A stretch of 64,000 nt of DNA, taken from NCBI GenBank assembly GCA_038049695.1, contig CP142453.1, positions 126,703,001 to 126,767,000 of the forward strand, written 5' to 3'. Positions 34,597 through 46,494 of this stretch are shown here, one piece after another (within the stretch, counting starts at the first letter, position 1; each line of letters begins with the position of its first letter). The notes under the pieces are model-generated. The model saw nothing but the letters and a program-made list of their open reading frames with translations. It was not told the origin of the DNA and searched no databases. The position numbers and the translations under genes were made by a program. The DNA is from Cinnamomum chago. Its lineage: Eukaryota > Streptophyta > Magnoliopsida > Laurales > Lauraceae.

Positions 34597-34795
34597 GAGA
34601 ACGACTCCTTACCTGAGTGGCAAGGAGAGACAGTTCTCACTTGGTTGGCCACGGTTCCAACCCTAGGTACCACCTTTTTTCGCTTGTACAGGTTTTCTTT
34701 CTGCATGCGCGGGCTCCTTTTCTATTTGAGTATGCTGTCTTCTCATGTGTGTGTGTAGGCTCTCAGTTGGGACCCAACCCCTTTAAGTGGCGGAC
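34597..34795 (+). mobile_element. SINE copy (plus strand)
   Basis: The head has CTGAGTGGCAAGG and GTTCCAACCC, resembling pol III A and B boxes; the body GCGGGCTCCTTTTCTATTT is shared with the minus-strand copies. It interrupts sequence homologous to the introns of DEFL3-5 (CTAAACTTTTGG...CATGGA). Confidence 0.55.
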
Positions 34796-35700
34796 CTAGG
34801 AGTAGGGTTGGGGGGCTAAAGCCCCGACCTATATCTAAAAAAATTCCTAAGAAACCCAACCCCCCTGGCGTCCTTTGAATTTCCTGGGTCCTCCATTGGC
34901 TGCAAAAAAAAGAAAAAAAAAGAAAATTGGGACATGAATATCACTACAAAAAGGGACTTTTAGCAGCAAAAAAGGGCCTTTCGAGAAGAAAATTGATTTC
35001 CACCCCTAAAAGTGCCGTGTTTGACTCCCCTCCAACCATCTAAGATTTTCCACCCATTTTAGTAGCGGAAAATAACTCAACACATCTAACTTTTAGCGGT
35101 GGAAAAACCTACCACTAAAGGCAATTTTTCTTTACTACAACAGATTACACCTTCAGCGACGTTTTTTTTCGTCGCTAAAAGTCCAAAAAACGTCGGTAAA
35201 ACCTTTACCGACGTTTTTTTTTTCGTCGGACGGTCGTCGGTAAAAAAATGTCAAGAAAACACTTTACCGACGAATTAATTTTTCGTCGGTAAAGTTATAA
35301 TTTTCACCGACGCTTATATGAGTTTTACCGACGCTTATATGAGTTTTCCCGGCAAAATTATTTTATTATTTAAAAAAAATAAATTTATTTTTTTAAAAAA
35401 TTTTACCGACGAAAATTAAACGTCGGTAAAAGTATTTTAAAAATAAAAAATAAATAAAATACTTTTACCGACGTTTATTTTTCGTCGGTAAAATTATTTT
35501 AAAAATAAAAAAATAAATAAAATAAACTCAATTTATTCAACACTGTGATTCAGTTTGTTCTATAACCAATTTCAAAGAGAAAAGCAGAACAGTATTCTCA
35601 TATTCACTAACAAATCTCAATTTCAAGAAGCATGCTTCAAGATGCCTTGAGGTGGTGTTTTAATAAATAGGTCAGAGGATGCGATAGAACAGAAAGTGAC

Positions 35701-36101
35701 CTGTGTAGTTCCATGGGGCAGGCAACAAAACACTGCATCCACATTAGAAAAATCCGCATCTTTGATAGCAACCATATTTGGCAACTCCTGCAAATCAAAA
35801 TAAACAAAAGCATTTCCATATCACTTTCAAAAGCTATTAGGAAGCATTGCAGAAGCCTTTTTAAATTAATCTGTCCTATAAAATAGCCAATTTATGTCTG
35901 AATTTAGAGATTTGGTGGACCCAACATTTAAAAAAAAAAAGTCCAGAATCACAAGCACAGGAGAAAAAAATTGGGAAAACTATAGACTCGGACCTGTGTG
36001 ATCAAGTGCGGAAATACAGATCCTATTGATTGACCAGCTTTTCTATCCGCAGTCATGACAGTAATACAAAAATGAGGATGATTTGCCAGGAGACGCACAA
36101 T
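35701..36101 (-). pseudogene. argC: Captured exons of N-acetyl-gamma-glutamyl-phosphate reductase
   Basis: Two adjacent exons with their intron. Exon A (35994-36101, 36 codons) reads IVRLLANHPHF...TADRKAGQSIGSVFPH; exon B (35701-35787, 29 codons) reads ELPNMVAIKDADF...VFCCLPHGTTQ. I recognise this as the Rossmann-fold part of plastid N-acetyl-gamma-glutamyl-phosphate reductase, the NADPH-dependent third step of arginine synthesis. All four splice borders still have AG/GT and both frames are open. The rest of the enzyme, including the GCYPT catalytic cysteine region, is absent. The fragment sits wholly inside the inner CACTA element, on the strand opposite to window numbering. It cannot make enzyme, but could yield transcripts or small RNAs matching the parental gene. 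Confidence 0.8.
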
Positions 36102-36410
36102 CTGCCAAAAGAATATGTGATCAGCTAATCTGACACCATAGGAGCAACAGCCAACAAGAAAATGAACATAAAAATAATTCTCAAAAAAGCACAGAGAGAG
36201 AGAGCATCAGTATACCATCAAAACAACTTTCCTCCATCCATCGCTTAAAAAAAAAGCAAGACACAAAACAAAAACCATCAATCACTTCCAAATCCCACTT
36301 CAAATCCACCACGATCACAAATCTCACCCCCAAAAAAAGAATCACAAAAGCAACAACAAAAACTCGTAAAGAATCTCTACCGAAGTCATACATTGAAAAT
36401 CTAGAATCAA

Positions 36411-37262
36411 TACCCCTCTCTCTCTCTCTAACTTCGTCTCCAGTTCAAATCGGCAACAGCTAAAATCTCACAAGAGAAATCTTAAAAAGGAATTCCCCTG
36501 TTCTGTAAGTATGAGTTTTCAATCGCGAATCAAAAGCACAGAGAGAGAGAGCATCAGTATACCTGAGTTTTCAAGGCAGCAGGTTTTTTCTTCCTCTTTT
36601 CCTCCTCTTCTTCGTTCCCTACCTTCGTCTTATGTTGCGTGGAAAGCGAGAGAGTGAAGAGAGTTCACTTGCACGCCAGAGAGGTTGTAGGAGAAGGTCT
36701 GAAACAGTTTTTATTTGGGGTTTTCGAATGGAGAGGGTTTTCGATGATGGGATGGACGATGGTTCGAGAGAGACGAGGGTAAGGGTTGGAGATTTGGGGG
36801 TTTTCGAATGGAGAGGAATTTCAGTCGGATCGGCTGAGAGAGTGGGAGTGATGTGCTAGCGCAGATGATGGAGAGGGCTAGAGAGATGAAGGGTTGCAGG
36901 GGATGGAAAGGACGGCGAGATGATGGAGAGGGCTAGAGAGATGAAGGGTTGCAGGGGAGAGACGGTGAGAGAGTGAGAGAGAAGAGATGGGGAGGGCTGC
37001 GCAGGGGAGAGAGAAGAGATGGGGAGAGCTGTGCAGGGGAAATGAGGGTTACAAAGGGGAGACGGTGAGAGAGAAGAGATGGGGGAGGGCTGCGCAGGGG
37101 AGAGATGAGCGAGAGAATGAGAGAGCGAGAGAGAGAGAGAAGATCGAGAGGCGAGAGAGAGAGAAGATCGAGAGAGGCGAGAGTGAACGAGTGAGAGAGA
37201 GAGAGGGAAAAGAGAGGAAAAAAGAGGGGAAAAGAGGGTCCGGTGGCGGGAGAGTGAAAAAT
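36411..37262. repeat. CT/GA-rich captured segment inside the CACTA element
   Basis: GA-rich sequence with local tandem copies, for example GGCTAGAGAGATGAAGGGTTG near 36876 and 36929 and GAGATGGGG(A)GGGCTG units near 36985-37090. A block with TCAGTATACC recurs at about 36206 and 36560. A minus-strand stretch ending AAACTCAG before GTATAC (about 36562-36620) looks like a captured exon end of an unknown gene. Serine-rich frames here are composition artefacts. Confidence 0.5.
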
Positions 37263-38079
37263 GGATCTTCACCGACGTTTTTTTTCGTCGGAAATTACAT
37301 ATTTTCGTCGGTAAATATTAATAAGTTTTTATTAATAAAAAATAACATAAAAATTAACAAATTTTACCGACGTTTTTTTTCGTCGGCAAAACACACATTT
37401 CGTCGGCCAATATTAATAAGTTTTTATTATTAAAAATAATTTAAAATTTAACATTAATAAAAAAACATAAATTTCGTCGGTAAAATAAAAACATTAATAA
37501 AAAATAAATACCATTTACCGACGTTTTATCTTTCGTCGGCAAATAAAAAATAAAATTCATTAGAATTTTACCGACGTTGTTTTTCGTCGGCAAAACGAAA
37601 ATAGAAAAGTAAATAAAAAATATAAAGACTCTTACCGACGTTTTTTTTCGTCGGCGAAAAGAAAACAGAAAAATAAACAAAAAAATGTAAACACTTTACC
37701 GACGTTTTTTTTCGTCGGTAAAATTAAATAGAAAAATAAATAAAAAATAAAAAGTATTTTACCGACGTTTTTTATCGTCGGTATCATAAATAAAACGTCG
37801 CTGAAACTCAATTTACCGACGTTTTATAATTCGTCGGTAATAATCCTTCATTTTATATTGCACTTTGAACTTTACCGACGTTTTTATAAAAGCGTCGCTA
37901 AAAAACGTCGCTAAAAAACGTCGCTAAAAGTGCATATTGTTGTAGTGCTTCTTTGTCGCTAAAATCGCATTTTTGGAGTGGATCAAGGGGTTAGATGTAT
38001 CGGATTGACTCCAAAATTGAATTATGCTTCAATCATGTGCGGATCTTTCCATCCCCCTAGTCAGATCATCAATGATGGC

Positions 38080-38919
38080 CAGGGGCGGACCCAAGTTGTG
38101 ACCATATGGGGCGGCCACCCCAGGTCACATCTTAAAGTCCCTAGGCCATGCCCTACGTATGTTTGAAAAATTGCCCCACATGTCTTATGTCTAAGACTTC
38201 GTCTCCTTCTCTCTTTTTCTTTTTCTCTTTTTAAATGTTCTATTTTTTTACACCATTTTCTCTCTTGCCGTGTGTCTCCCCACAAAACTCATGGTTCCAT
38301 CATTCACAAACTATCCAAATCTCAGGAAACCCATCTCGATTTGATCCAGCTCTGTTGCCTGTAAGGGTTTTTGGATTTCTCTCCCCCCCTTCTTCCTTTT
38401 TTGCTTTCCCTTTTGGATGATTTGGTATTAGAAGTCAATTATTTCTTTATTTTTTACTAATTCATGGAGAAAAGATAATCAAAACTTTTGCATGTTTCTT
38501 CTTCCACTTTCATTACGATTTCAAACACTTGTCTAACATTTCATTTTGTTGATCCGCAATATAACTCTTATTGTCCTTGTAATTTGTGTCTATTGAATCT
38601 CATATTGAAGGAAGAGATTTTGATTTATAGGTTTTAGGCATAGACTATTTGATTTAAAGAAATTAAAAATTGGATCTAGTGTGAATTGTATTTCTTATTG
38701 ACCATTTAACTTTGGGTTTATGATTTGCTTTGATTGTTGTTGTATCATGTTTGCCTTAATTTTTACATTTATTGGCTAATTTTCACAATTATGGTCTCCA
38801 TCTTGTATTCTTGCTCTTACGGAAGCAAATGATATTGTAGGTTTTCTTGCAAAGGGTATCATTTTTTTCAATTGACCATTATCTGCCCCATCTAAATGAA
38901 AATCCTGGGTCCGCCACTG
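38080..38919. mobile_element. Non-autonomous hAT element with 8-bp target duplication
   Basis: It starts CAGGGGCGGACCCAAG and ends TCCTGGGTCCGCCACTG. The flanks are ATGATGGC on both sides (38072-38079 and 38920-38927). No transposase. It is inserted in the DEFL2 intron; the paralogous introns lack it. Confidence 0.85.
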
Positions 38920-39167
38920 ATGATGGCCTAGGTGGGCCCTATCTAGTTTCCTCTTATGGTGCTTCCATGCGAAGAACAGGGGTTGTGCCCATGCATATTA
39001 TGACAAATTATTAATCAAGAAGCAAATAAAAACCTTACCCATGACTGCTAATGAAGATGAGATGAAAAGCAGCAGCAGAAGAGAAGCAACCATAGAGACC
39101 TTATTTACTCCGAGAACTGCCATTTGTGGAATGTATATGACATACTCATGTAAACAACAATCGCCCT

Positions 39168-39175
39168 CTTTTATA
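39168..39175 (-). promoter_or_regulatory. TATA box of DEFL2
   Basis: TATAAAAG on the minus strand, 45 bp upstream of the exon 1 ATG, as in the other members. Confidence 0.65.
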
Positions 39176-39179
39176 AGAA

Positions 39180-40560
39180 ATGGAAAGTAGAGAAAGGGGA
39201 AATCAGGTGCAGTGTCCTCTAGATTAGAGATGTTTTTTTGCTTGTTATGGGCCACAAATAGGAGACTGGACTCCATAAATATTAGACTTCCAAGGATCTT
39301 TTTTGGCGATTTTTCTGTACAAATCAAGTTTCTAGGTACTTCTTGCACAAATAAGAGACTAAACTCCATAAATAGACTTCCAAGGATCATTTTTAGTGAA
39401 ACAATCCAAGGGGTAGCAATTCGTGATTTGGTCATCTTCAGACTTGTAGATATTCTCTGTGATTTAGGGCTTAGTGTTTGGATTAAGATTTGAGGATTTA
39501 AGGTTTGAAAATAGGATTTGGAAATTAAGGGTTCACATTCAAGTATAGAGTGATTATGATTATATTACAACTGAGGAGGAAGATTATTTTATTTAGAATT
39601 ATTTGGTGAGAGAGAGACTAACTGACCACAAGAGGACCGGCGATGAAAAGCTCGATCAGCTCGAAGAGGATCTTAGACTCTCAACAGAAAGAAGATGTCG
39701 AAAGAGATCGGCGCGAGAAGATGGTTTGTTTTCAATCCTTTCAGGTTTGTAATATAGGACGATCACAAGGTTTTGACGTGAGGCGACCACTTATTAAATA
39801 TATTGAGAAAGGTCCAATACCCATTCCAGTAGCATGTAATTTCAAAATTGACCTGGGGCGCATCTAGGTCCGCCACTGCCTCCTAGTATGAACTGCTTGT
39901 TATTATAAGGGTCATACTCACCTAACCTATAATTCTTGAGCTACACTGGACAATATGAGCTGCGGGTTGGATTACATGGGATCAATTCATAGGCAAGGTC
40001 AGGAATGTCACTCCCCACCCGCTTATGTTTCTAATTAACCATCCGTCCATTTATATTAACCACCAACAAACCATTGTGTTAGAGATTAGTACGTTTGATA
40101 AAGTGTGGTTTAGTTGTTAGAGATTTTAGGTAATTTGAATTTAAATAATTTTTAATTAAGCTTTCTCTTCATTGTATAAATTAAGATCATTTTCCAATTG
40201 AAAGGTATGGTTGAATATGTAATGAATTTGTTTCTTTGAAATTATTTACATTAAGATTCTTCAATTGTTGCAACTTAAGCAAAAGGTCCTCACGTGCATT
40301 GTGCGGGCGCGTGTGCGTAGGGTAAAATGGCCCCATGTCGCCTCTTATAGAGGCGTGTGCTTTTAGTCGGACAGGATATGAGATTTTTTCATAATTAAGA
40401 ACGATTTATGTGTTTGAAGTGGGTTAATGACCATATCCATGATGTTTAGAATCCAATCTTCCATGATGAATGGCACGAGATTCCTCAAATATCAGTAATT
40501 CGTCGTTCCTGCATGCAATGATATGAGATACGTACGTTTCACTTTCTTACATTAATGCAA
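39180..40560. other. DEFL2 upstream region, partly replaced
   Basis: 39180-39420 is the conserved upstream block. At about 39420 homology to the other copies breaks off; it resumes near 39885 after TCCGCCACTG, which looks like the end of another hAT element. The rest matches the distal flanks of the other units. No gene. Confidence 0.5.
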
Positions 40561-40710
40561 GAAAAGAACCCCATTGAAGAACAGGAAAAGCTTTGCCAGC
40601 ATTCTTACATTAATTCATGTGTATGTTTCTTCATTCATCATCGTAATTAAAGTCTTATTCCAACTCTATCTCTTTATTATTTCATATAATTATCATATAT
40701 CAATACATGT

Positions 40711-42082
40711 TTACAACATTGCGCAACAGCACCAGACATTATCATCGGTTGGCACACAATGGCCATAGTTATATCCAGAACGAACGCAGTCGGCGTTGCA
40801 AGAAGGGAGGCACACATCCATACAGCCATTCAAGAGAGGGACATCCGCTCCTGCAGCTGCATGTCATTTTATGATATGAGAATAAATTTTTTTATAAAAA
40901 TAAAATATCTTTTTGTCATTTGGTGGAACAAGAGAATAACTTTTTTGCCTTTTTATTTAATATGAGATATTTTTTATAAAAAAATTATCCTTTTTTATAT
41001 TACCCATCGTCTTCTTCTCTTGTACCTTAAAGTTACTTTTCACTTCAATTCATCATACAAGTGAAGTACCCAAATAGGGTTGCCTAGTTGGACATAACCT
41101 TGGTCCAATATGCTTTCAGATGGGCTTTTTTTTTTTTTAATAACCCATGGAATCTCCTACCCCGCCCAACCCAACCCAACCCAAGGGCCAAAGGCCCTAT
41201 GCCTGAGGAACACTCGAATCTGGACTGCCGAAAATTAATCTCAAAGGGCACATGCAAATCCTCTTATCATGATTGGCCTTCAATTAATTGTTAGAAAGCT
41301 TGAAGCCATACTTGGTCTTACACGAATAAAAAATGTTTGTAATTTAGTGACTGATTTTTCCAATCAAGTAATAGAAGCCAGGGTTGTTCTTACCCATTTG
41401 ACTAAATTGGCGGCCTGCATGGGCCGGACACTATCCGCCCATGCTGCGGTTGGGGGAAATGGGCTTATATCTTTAAAGTCAAGTCAGGCCAAGATTTGCC
41501 TCAGTTCAACTTGACCCGACCATGAAGCCCTAGTTATAATCTACAATTATTTTAAATTTTAGCTAGAAGCGACTATCAGAAAATAGTGGCAAAACTTTAC
41601 TGGGTTAGAATACTTTTTTACAATTGGAGAACTCATCTACTTGATGTGGCAGCACATGGGGGACGCCTAGTTTCTAATCTGAATGGACCATGAAAACCGC
41701 ACTCCCTATTCACAACGGATCTATTGGGTCATCCGAATAGACCGGACCGTTGGTGCAAGGGCCAAATTCTCTCTTTGATATAAAATTGTTAAATTTTTGG
41801 TCCATGGATAAAGGGGTTGGATGCATGGGATTGACCCAGTTTTGATAGGTGGATCCTTCCATTCCCCTAATTAGATCATCAATGGGGCCCTAGAGGGGTC
41901 CAATCTAGCTACCTCGTATGGAGCTTAAATGAGAAGTGCCGGAGTAGGGGCCATATATATGAGAAATTATTAATCAAGCTGCAAATAAAAACCTTACCCA
42001 TGACTGTGAATGAAGATGAGATGAAAAGCAGCAGGAGAACAAAAGCTACCACATAAACCTTGTTTACTCCGAGGACTGCCAT
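40711..42082 (-). CDS. DEFL3: secreted eight-cysteine defensin-like peptide
   Basis: Exon 1 is 41998-42082 and exon 2 is 40711-40856; the 1141-bp phase-1 intron has a GTAAG donor and an ATGCAG acceptor. The product is 76 residues. Residues 1-28 (MAVLGVNKVYVV...FISSSFTVM) form the signal peptide. The mature part has spacing C-x3-C-x3-C-x3-C-x9-C-x8-CCC with the GYNYGHC core, the same as DEFL1. A second in-frame AG six bases further on (CTGCAG) could give a product two residues shorter. The TATA box lies 40 bp upstream. A 3.0-kb solo LTR sits 147 bp upstream of the ATG, separating the core promoter from the conserved distal block. Likely extracellular; function unknown. Confidence 0.8.
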
Positions 42083-42121
42083 TTTTTAAATGTACCTACT
42101 CTTGTGAACATCAATGGCCCC

Positions 42122-42129
42122 CTTTTATA
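42122..42129 (-). promoter_or_regulatory. TATA box of DEFL3
   Basis: TATAAAAG on the minus strand, 40 bp upstream of the ATG and about 100 bp from the solo LTR. Confidence 0.75.
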
Positions 42130-42228
42130 AGAGATATCAAGTGTAGTGGGTACCTGTATTCCCCTCTAGATTAGATATGTTCTTGGCTTGTTATGGGCCA
42201 AAAATAGGTGATTGGACTATATAACTAG

Positions 42229-45200
42229 TGTCACATCCCGGACCCGAGAATCCCCTTATTAGGGTGGTTCCCAAGGCGTGACACGCGTACTCCCGTGAAC
42301 TCGCACCTGTTCCGGACCAAGTCCGAATTCACGAAGGAGAAAATTCCACATTTCACGTGTGAGGATTACTCACCAACACCTGTCAATGAACATTTATTTG
42401 CGGAAGTATGTACAATATCAATATCAAAGCCATGAGCGGTCCATTAACCAATCTATTATATTACAATTGTCTTTATTAAGCTAATAATTTAAACATCTAA
42501 AATGCATAGTACACTAGTACGCTAATGACCATCTACTAGATGCTTATCTAAGATTGAACATAATTCTAATACAAATGCAAAATAGAACTAATCATATGCA
42601 TTACCTTAAACTAAGTGCAAGATTAAATGGCTAATCTTAAACTCATCAAAACCACTCTTGTACGTACTCCGGAGTCAAGCTAACCAATACCTTAACCGAT
42701 TCAATCAATAGTCTGTAGAGCTATCAGTTATCCTCTTCGGAAACATGAATTCCTGTGACACCAAGTGTAGCACCATGAATACGACAATTCAACAATATAT
42801 ATGAGCAATTAAGATTCAACGCATGTTATTCAAATTTCGAATTTAAAGACGAATAGATTAAAGAGCTCAAATAAATGTCAACTAGGCATATTATGCATTA
42901 TGAGTAAATCATGCTTTATCGAATCAAGAATCGAATACTTACTTTCTAATTGGCTACTACATTTGCTCATCCTCTCCGATAGAGAGCGAATCTAGTTGGG
43001 ATGTCACCAGTGACCCGGCCAAAGGTTCACCTAGCTACCCGGTTCTGGAGTTCCGGTGCTCCAGACGACATACTGCAGCAGTCTCTAATAAATAAACAAA
43101 GTGCTGACCCCGTCAGGCGTCACAAGGTCGAAGCTAGGTAGTGCCGACTCAATCGAATCAAATAATAATAAACTGGAGTAAGACTCTACGAACTGAATCA
43201 TTTCTAATCATATCCATTATTTTCATTTCATAATCTCGAATCATTTCTAATTGAATCGAATCACATACTCCCTTCGAATAACACATAAATGAATGATAAC
43301 ATTTGTAAGACAATTTAATACAATTTGTGAAATAATACGAAGAATGCAATATAATAATCATTTGAATATTTGAGGGCAATAATGAATTAATCCCAATATG
43401 CATATGCAAATAAATTAATGGAATCAATAATATTTACTAGCCAATCCTAATCTAATTATCCGTCATCTCTAACTGTCCATGACGATGTAGTTTTAGATGA
43501 TTCAATGCACGTGCTACATCTCGTTGGTGTCACGTTGTGTATGTGTAATGTGCATTGAAGTCCTCTAAACCAACACCCATGGCAAAGTTCTAGATGAGTC
43601 AGATAAGTATATGAGATAATCTCAGCCAAAGATTTCCCATATGATATAATTCCATCGGACTATGATAATCGGTTAGGATACCATGTCTAAGGACCTACAA
43701 GGTCAATCTTTTACACCCTAAAAACCTTATTGGTTTAGTGTTTATGTCACAATCATCCTCAGGGATTGATTATGAAGAGTTTAGGCCCTTTTGAAGTGGC
43801 ATTGACTCCCCTTAATGGCCAATGGTTCCAACCTAAGAGTCCAACTAGAGTTAAAAGTCCCTTTTTCCAAAAGAGATAGGGCCCGGTTCAATGGTCCTAA
43901 TATTTACTTTCTCTCCCAATCTTTGGTCATTAAGTGGTGTATACCACTGGATTCCACCATTCAAGAGCTTTCCAACGGTATGTGGAACTCCAAAATCCGA
44001 TATACGGGTAAAAAGTTATGGCCATTCGAAGTTGGCACTGTCGGGCCGAATGGGCCGACCCGCTCGAGCGGGCCCAATTCGGCTGGCCCAACTCTAGGCA
44101 ATTTCTGAGTCTGAAAATGCCCAATTTCAGCCATTCTTCTCCTATTTCAATTACCAATCATCCTTAGACCATGTTAAACAGGATTTGAGCCTCGAAAGCT
44201 CCATGTACAAGCTATTTCATCAAGCCACATCATTCCATTATCCATTAACACTAATATATATAGAACCCATTTCACATTATGAATTCCATTCAAATAAAAA
44301 GGCTGAATTATGATATCCAAGAGAAATATAGCATTCAATCAAGGAATCAATTAACATGCATAAATCCCATTTGCTCATACTTGCCTCAAATGGTGCTTTA
44401 CAACTCAATACCCTCTTCTTGGTTCAAGTTATGGAAAATCCCCAAAACACTAGCTCATATATTGTAATCCCTACAATGGTGAATGACTGAAATGAGATAA
44501 AATCAGTATGCATGCACTGTAAATTACTTCCAACTAGCATTACTAAGCCATAGAACACTTTAGGAGAAAGAAAGCTTACCAAGGAAATGGGCATAGAGAA
44601 GATAATGATGAATGAAGCTTGAGGTTGGGGAAAATGACGAATTTGAAGATGGGTTGCTCCCTAACTCCTCAATCCAACATGCACAGTCCTCTTAGCTTCT
44701 TTGGAAGCAAGGAAAGGTGATTGGGAAGAAACCTTGTTGATGGAGAACATGTGGAAAGATGGGTCTTTGCAAAGGATGAAGGAAGGCTTGAGGAAGAAGA
44801 TATAGTCCATAACCCCACATGCATTCTCAATCGGAAGATGAAATCAAGAGGTGAAGTAGGGAAGAAGGAGGGCAAAATGAGGGGAAGGAGAGAACCTCTC
44901 TCAGCCGAAATGCATAAGAGAAATGGGGATAGATGGTGACTGAGTCCAAGGGTTTAAAGATAATTTTGGGGAAAGGGCTTTTTATGTTGAAATGGGCCTA
45001 GATATGAGTTGGGTTGGGTCCAATTAAGTTGGGTCCAAACATGAAAATCAATACTAATGACATGCTTAATGAAATGCACATGAAGACCTATAAAACTTAT
45101 ACACACACTAATAAAACTAGTAAAAGGTCAAATTCTACATAACTAAGGTCAAACCCCACTAATCTAACTAATCCAACATAAAACCAACCAAAACAAATAT

Positions 45201-45261
45201 TATACACCTAATCAAGATTAATTAAGCAGTAAATACACTTATGTGGGGTCGGGGTCTAACA
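42229..45261. mobile_element. Solo LTR, 3.03 kb, in the DEFL3 upstream region
   Basis: It starts TGTCACATCCCGGACC, ends GGGGTCTAACA, and is flanked by ACTAG (42224-42228 and 45262-45266). The empty site is visible upstream of DEFL4 and DEFL5 (ATAACTAGACTTCCAAGG). It is related to the solo LTR at 15072-17534. A single CCCGCTCGAGCGGG-type palindrome lies near 44060. No coding domains. Confidence 0.85.
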
Positions 45262-46380
45262 ACTAGACTTCCAAGGATCTATTTTGGTGATTTTTCTGTA
45301 CGAATCAATTCTCTAGATATATCTGGCACAAATAGGAGAGTAGACTCCATATATAAATAGACTTCCAAGGATCTGTTTTGGCATTTTGCTATACGAATCA
45401 ATTTTCTAGATATGTCTGGCACAAATAGGAGATTGAACTCCATAAATAGACTTTCAATGATCTTTTTTAGTGAAACAATTTAAGGGGCAACAAATGGGTT
45501 GCTATCTGACCGGCCGGGTTGAGAAGGAGAATTTGTCAATCGAGATCTGACCCTACTATTCTGCTCGTATTTGACCCATATAAGTTGTGGGTCAATTTAC
45601 ATTGGATGGATATGTGAGATGGGTTAATATATTATTTATGATCTTGCCACCTCTATCAGCACACTGGTGCAGTTGGGACTCGATCCATCGAGAGGAGGGA
45701 TTTGTATATTAAAAGTAGTGACATAACTCACACAAGCGAAGAGAACACAAACTCGCACAAGTGAGTAGAAGGAACATACATGAGCAGCAAAAACTACACG
45801 TGGGGGTTGCTAATAGTTAGTTTTCCGCACTTTAACTTTTAGGCATTTTGGATATATTGATTAGCAACTTGGATTTATACAATGAGCTTTTTACTTTAAA
45901 ACTCTTTATCTTATCAGAGCTGAGGCCTGGAGATGATCTTGCTATTAAGCCGGGTATTATCCTACTTCCATAATTATTACCATTGATTTTTCTATTTCAA
46001 TAAAAAAAAAATCAACTTCCTTTTCGCAATCCTTATTATCTTTCCATCATCTTCATCAAATTCCTATCTCCATCATCAATTTGAAAAATTAAAGGACAAA
46101 GCTTTTAAAAGAGATCATCAGCTAGTGGACAACCGACACTGACAGACTCAACAAGAGCAAGACATCATCATTTATTTTTTACATTGAGGTTCTTTAATTG
46201 CTGCAACCTTGACCTACTAGGAGGAATAGTTTTGGTAGTGATCTTATCAAGTACAGGGCATATGCGGTTTAATTTGGTAGTGATTTTATCAACCTTGCCC
46301 TACTAGGATTGCTTTCCTTTCTATTTCAGCTACTTCATAATATGTGCTTGTGTCGATTAATGTTCTTCCTCATGGGGCAT
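45262..46380. other. Displaced upstream region of DEFL3
   Basis: It continues the homology to the DEFL4/DEFL5 upstream regions that was broken by the solo LTR. The ACTTCCAAGGATCT block appears twice (45266 and 45361), a local duplication. It contains no gene. Confidence 0.6.
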
Positions 46381-46494
46381 TAATTTCATAAAGAATTTAG
46401 AGTTCTTTTTTGTTGTTGAAATGGCATTCCCTTCTGGATTTTATTATAAACTCTTTGTTCTTTGCTAATCTTGAAGCTGTTACATTCACTGCAG

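Larger units (their letters stand above)
35133..37947. mobile_element. Inner CACTA element carrying captured gene exons
   Basis: The ends TACTACAACAGATTACACCT and, complemented, CACTACAACAATATGCACTT are inverted, with the 3-bp duplication CTT at 35130-35132 and 37948-37950. Subterminal arrays of TTTACCGACG...CGTCGGTAAA (35150-35500 and 37270-37920) are typical of CACTA elements. No transposase is present; instead the interior carries host-gene exons and a CT/GA-rich segment, as in Pack-type elements. Confidence 0.8.
34942..37980. mobile_element. Outer CACTA element (arms 34942-35132 and 37951-37980)
   Basis: The left end CACTACAAAAAGGGACTTTTAGC and the complemented right end CACTCCAAAAATGCGATTTTAGC are inverted repeats. 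The flanking triplets TAT and GAT are no longer identical, so this is the older insertion. A second CACTA element lies within it. Confidence 0.65.
34225..39123 (-). pseudogene. DEFL2: broken defensin-like gene with transposon-filled intron
   Basis: Exon 1 (39039-39123) is intact: it encodes a signal peptide starting MAVLGVNKV and ends in the same phase-1 GTAAG donor as its paralogues. Its partner is an exon 2 remnant at 34225 to about 34350. The remnant keeps the 3' half, GYRSGQC followed by CCC and a TAG stop. It has lost the first four cysteines, carries an in-frame TAA, and lacks the acceptor AG where paralogues have ATGCAG. The roughly 4.7-kb intron contains a SINE, nested CACTA elements and a hAT element. 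The signal-peptide exon with TATA box (39168-39175) could still be transcribed, but no eight-cysteine peptide can result. Confidence 0.75.

Noticed and set aside
35637..35819. 60-residue minus-strand frame in the inner CACTA element
   Set aside because: It is a different frame from the recognisable argC exon B, and it reads through the exon's splice borders.
36856..37272. Serine/leucine-rich 138-residue frame
   Set aside because: It arises from CT-rich repeats within a CACTA element and has no domain or splice context.
42229..45261. Full-length LTR retrotransposon with genes
   Set aside because: Only one LTR-type start and end exists, with a 5-bp duplication around the whole segment and no gag-pol domains, so a solo LTR fits better. 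The same applies to 15072-17534.
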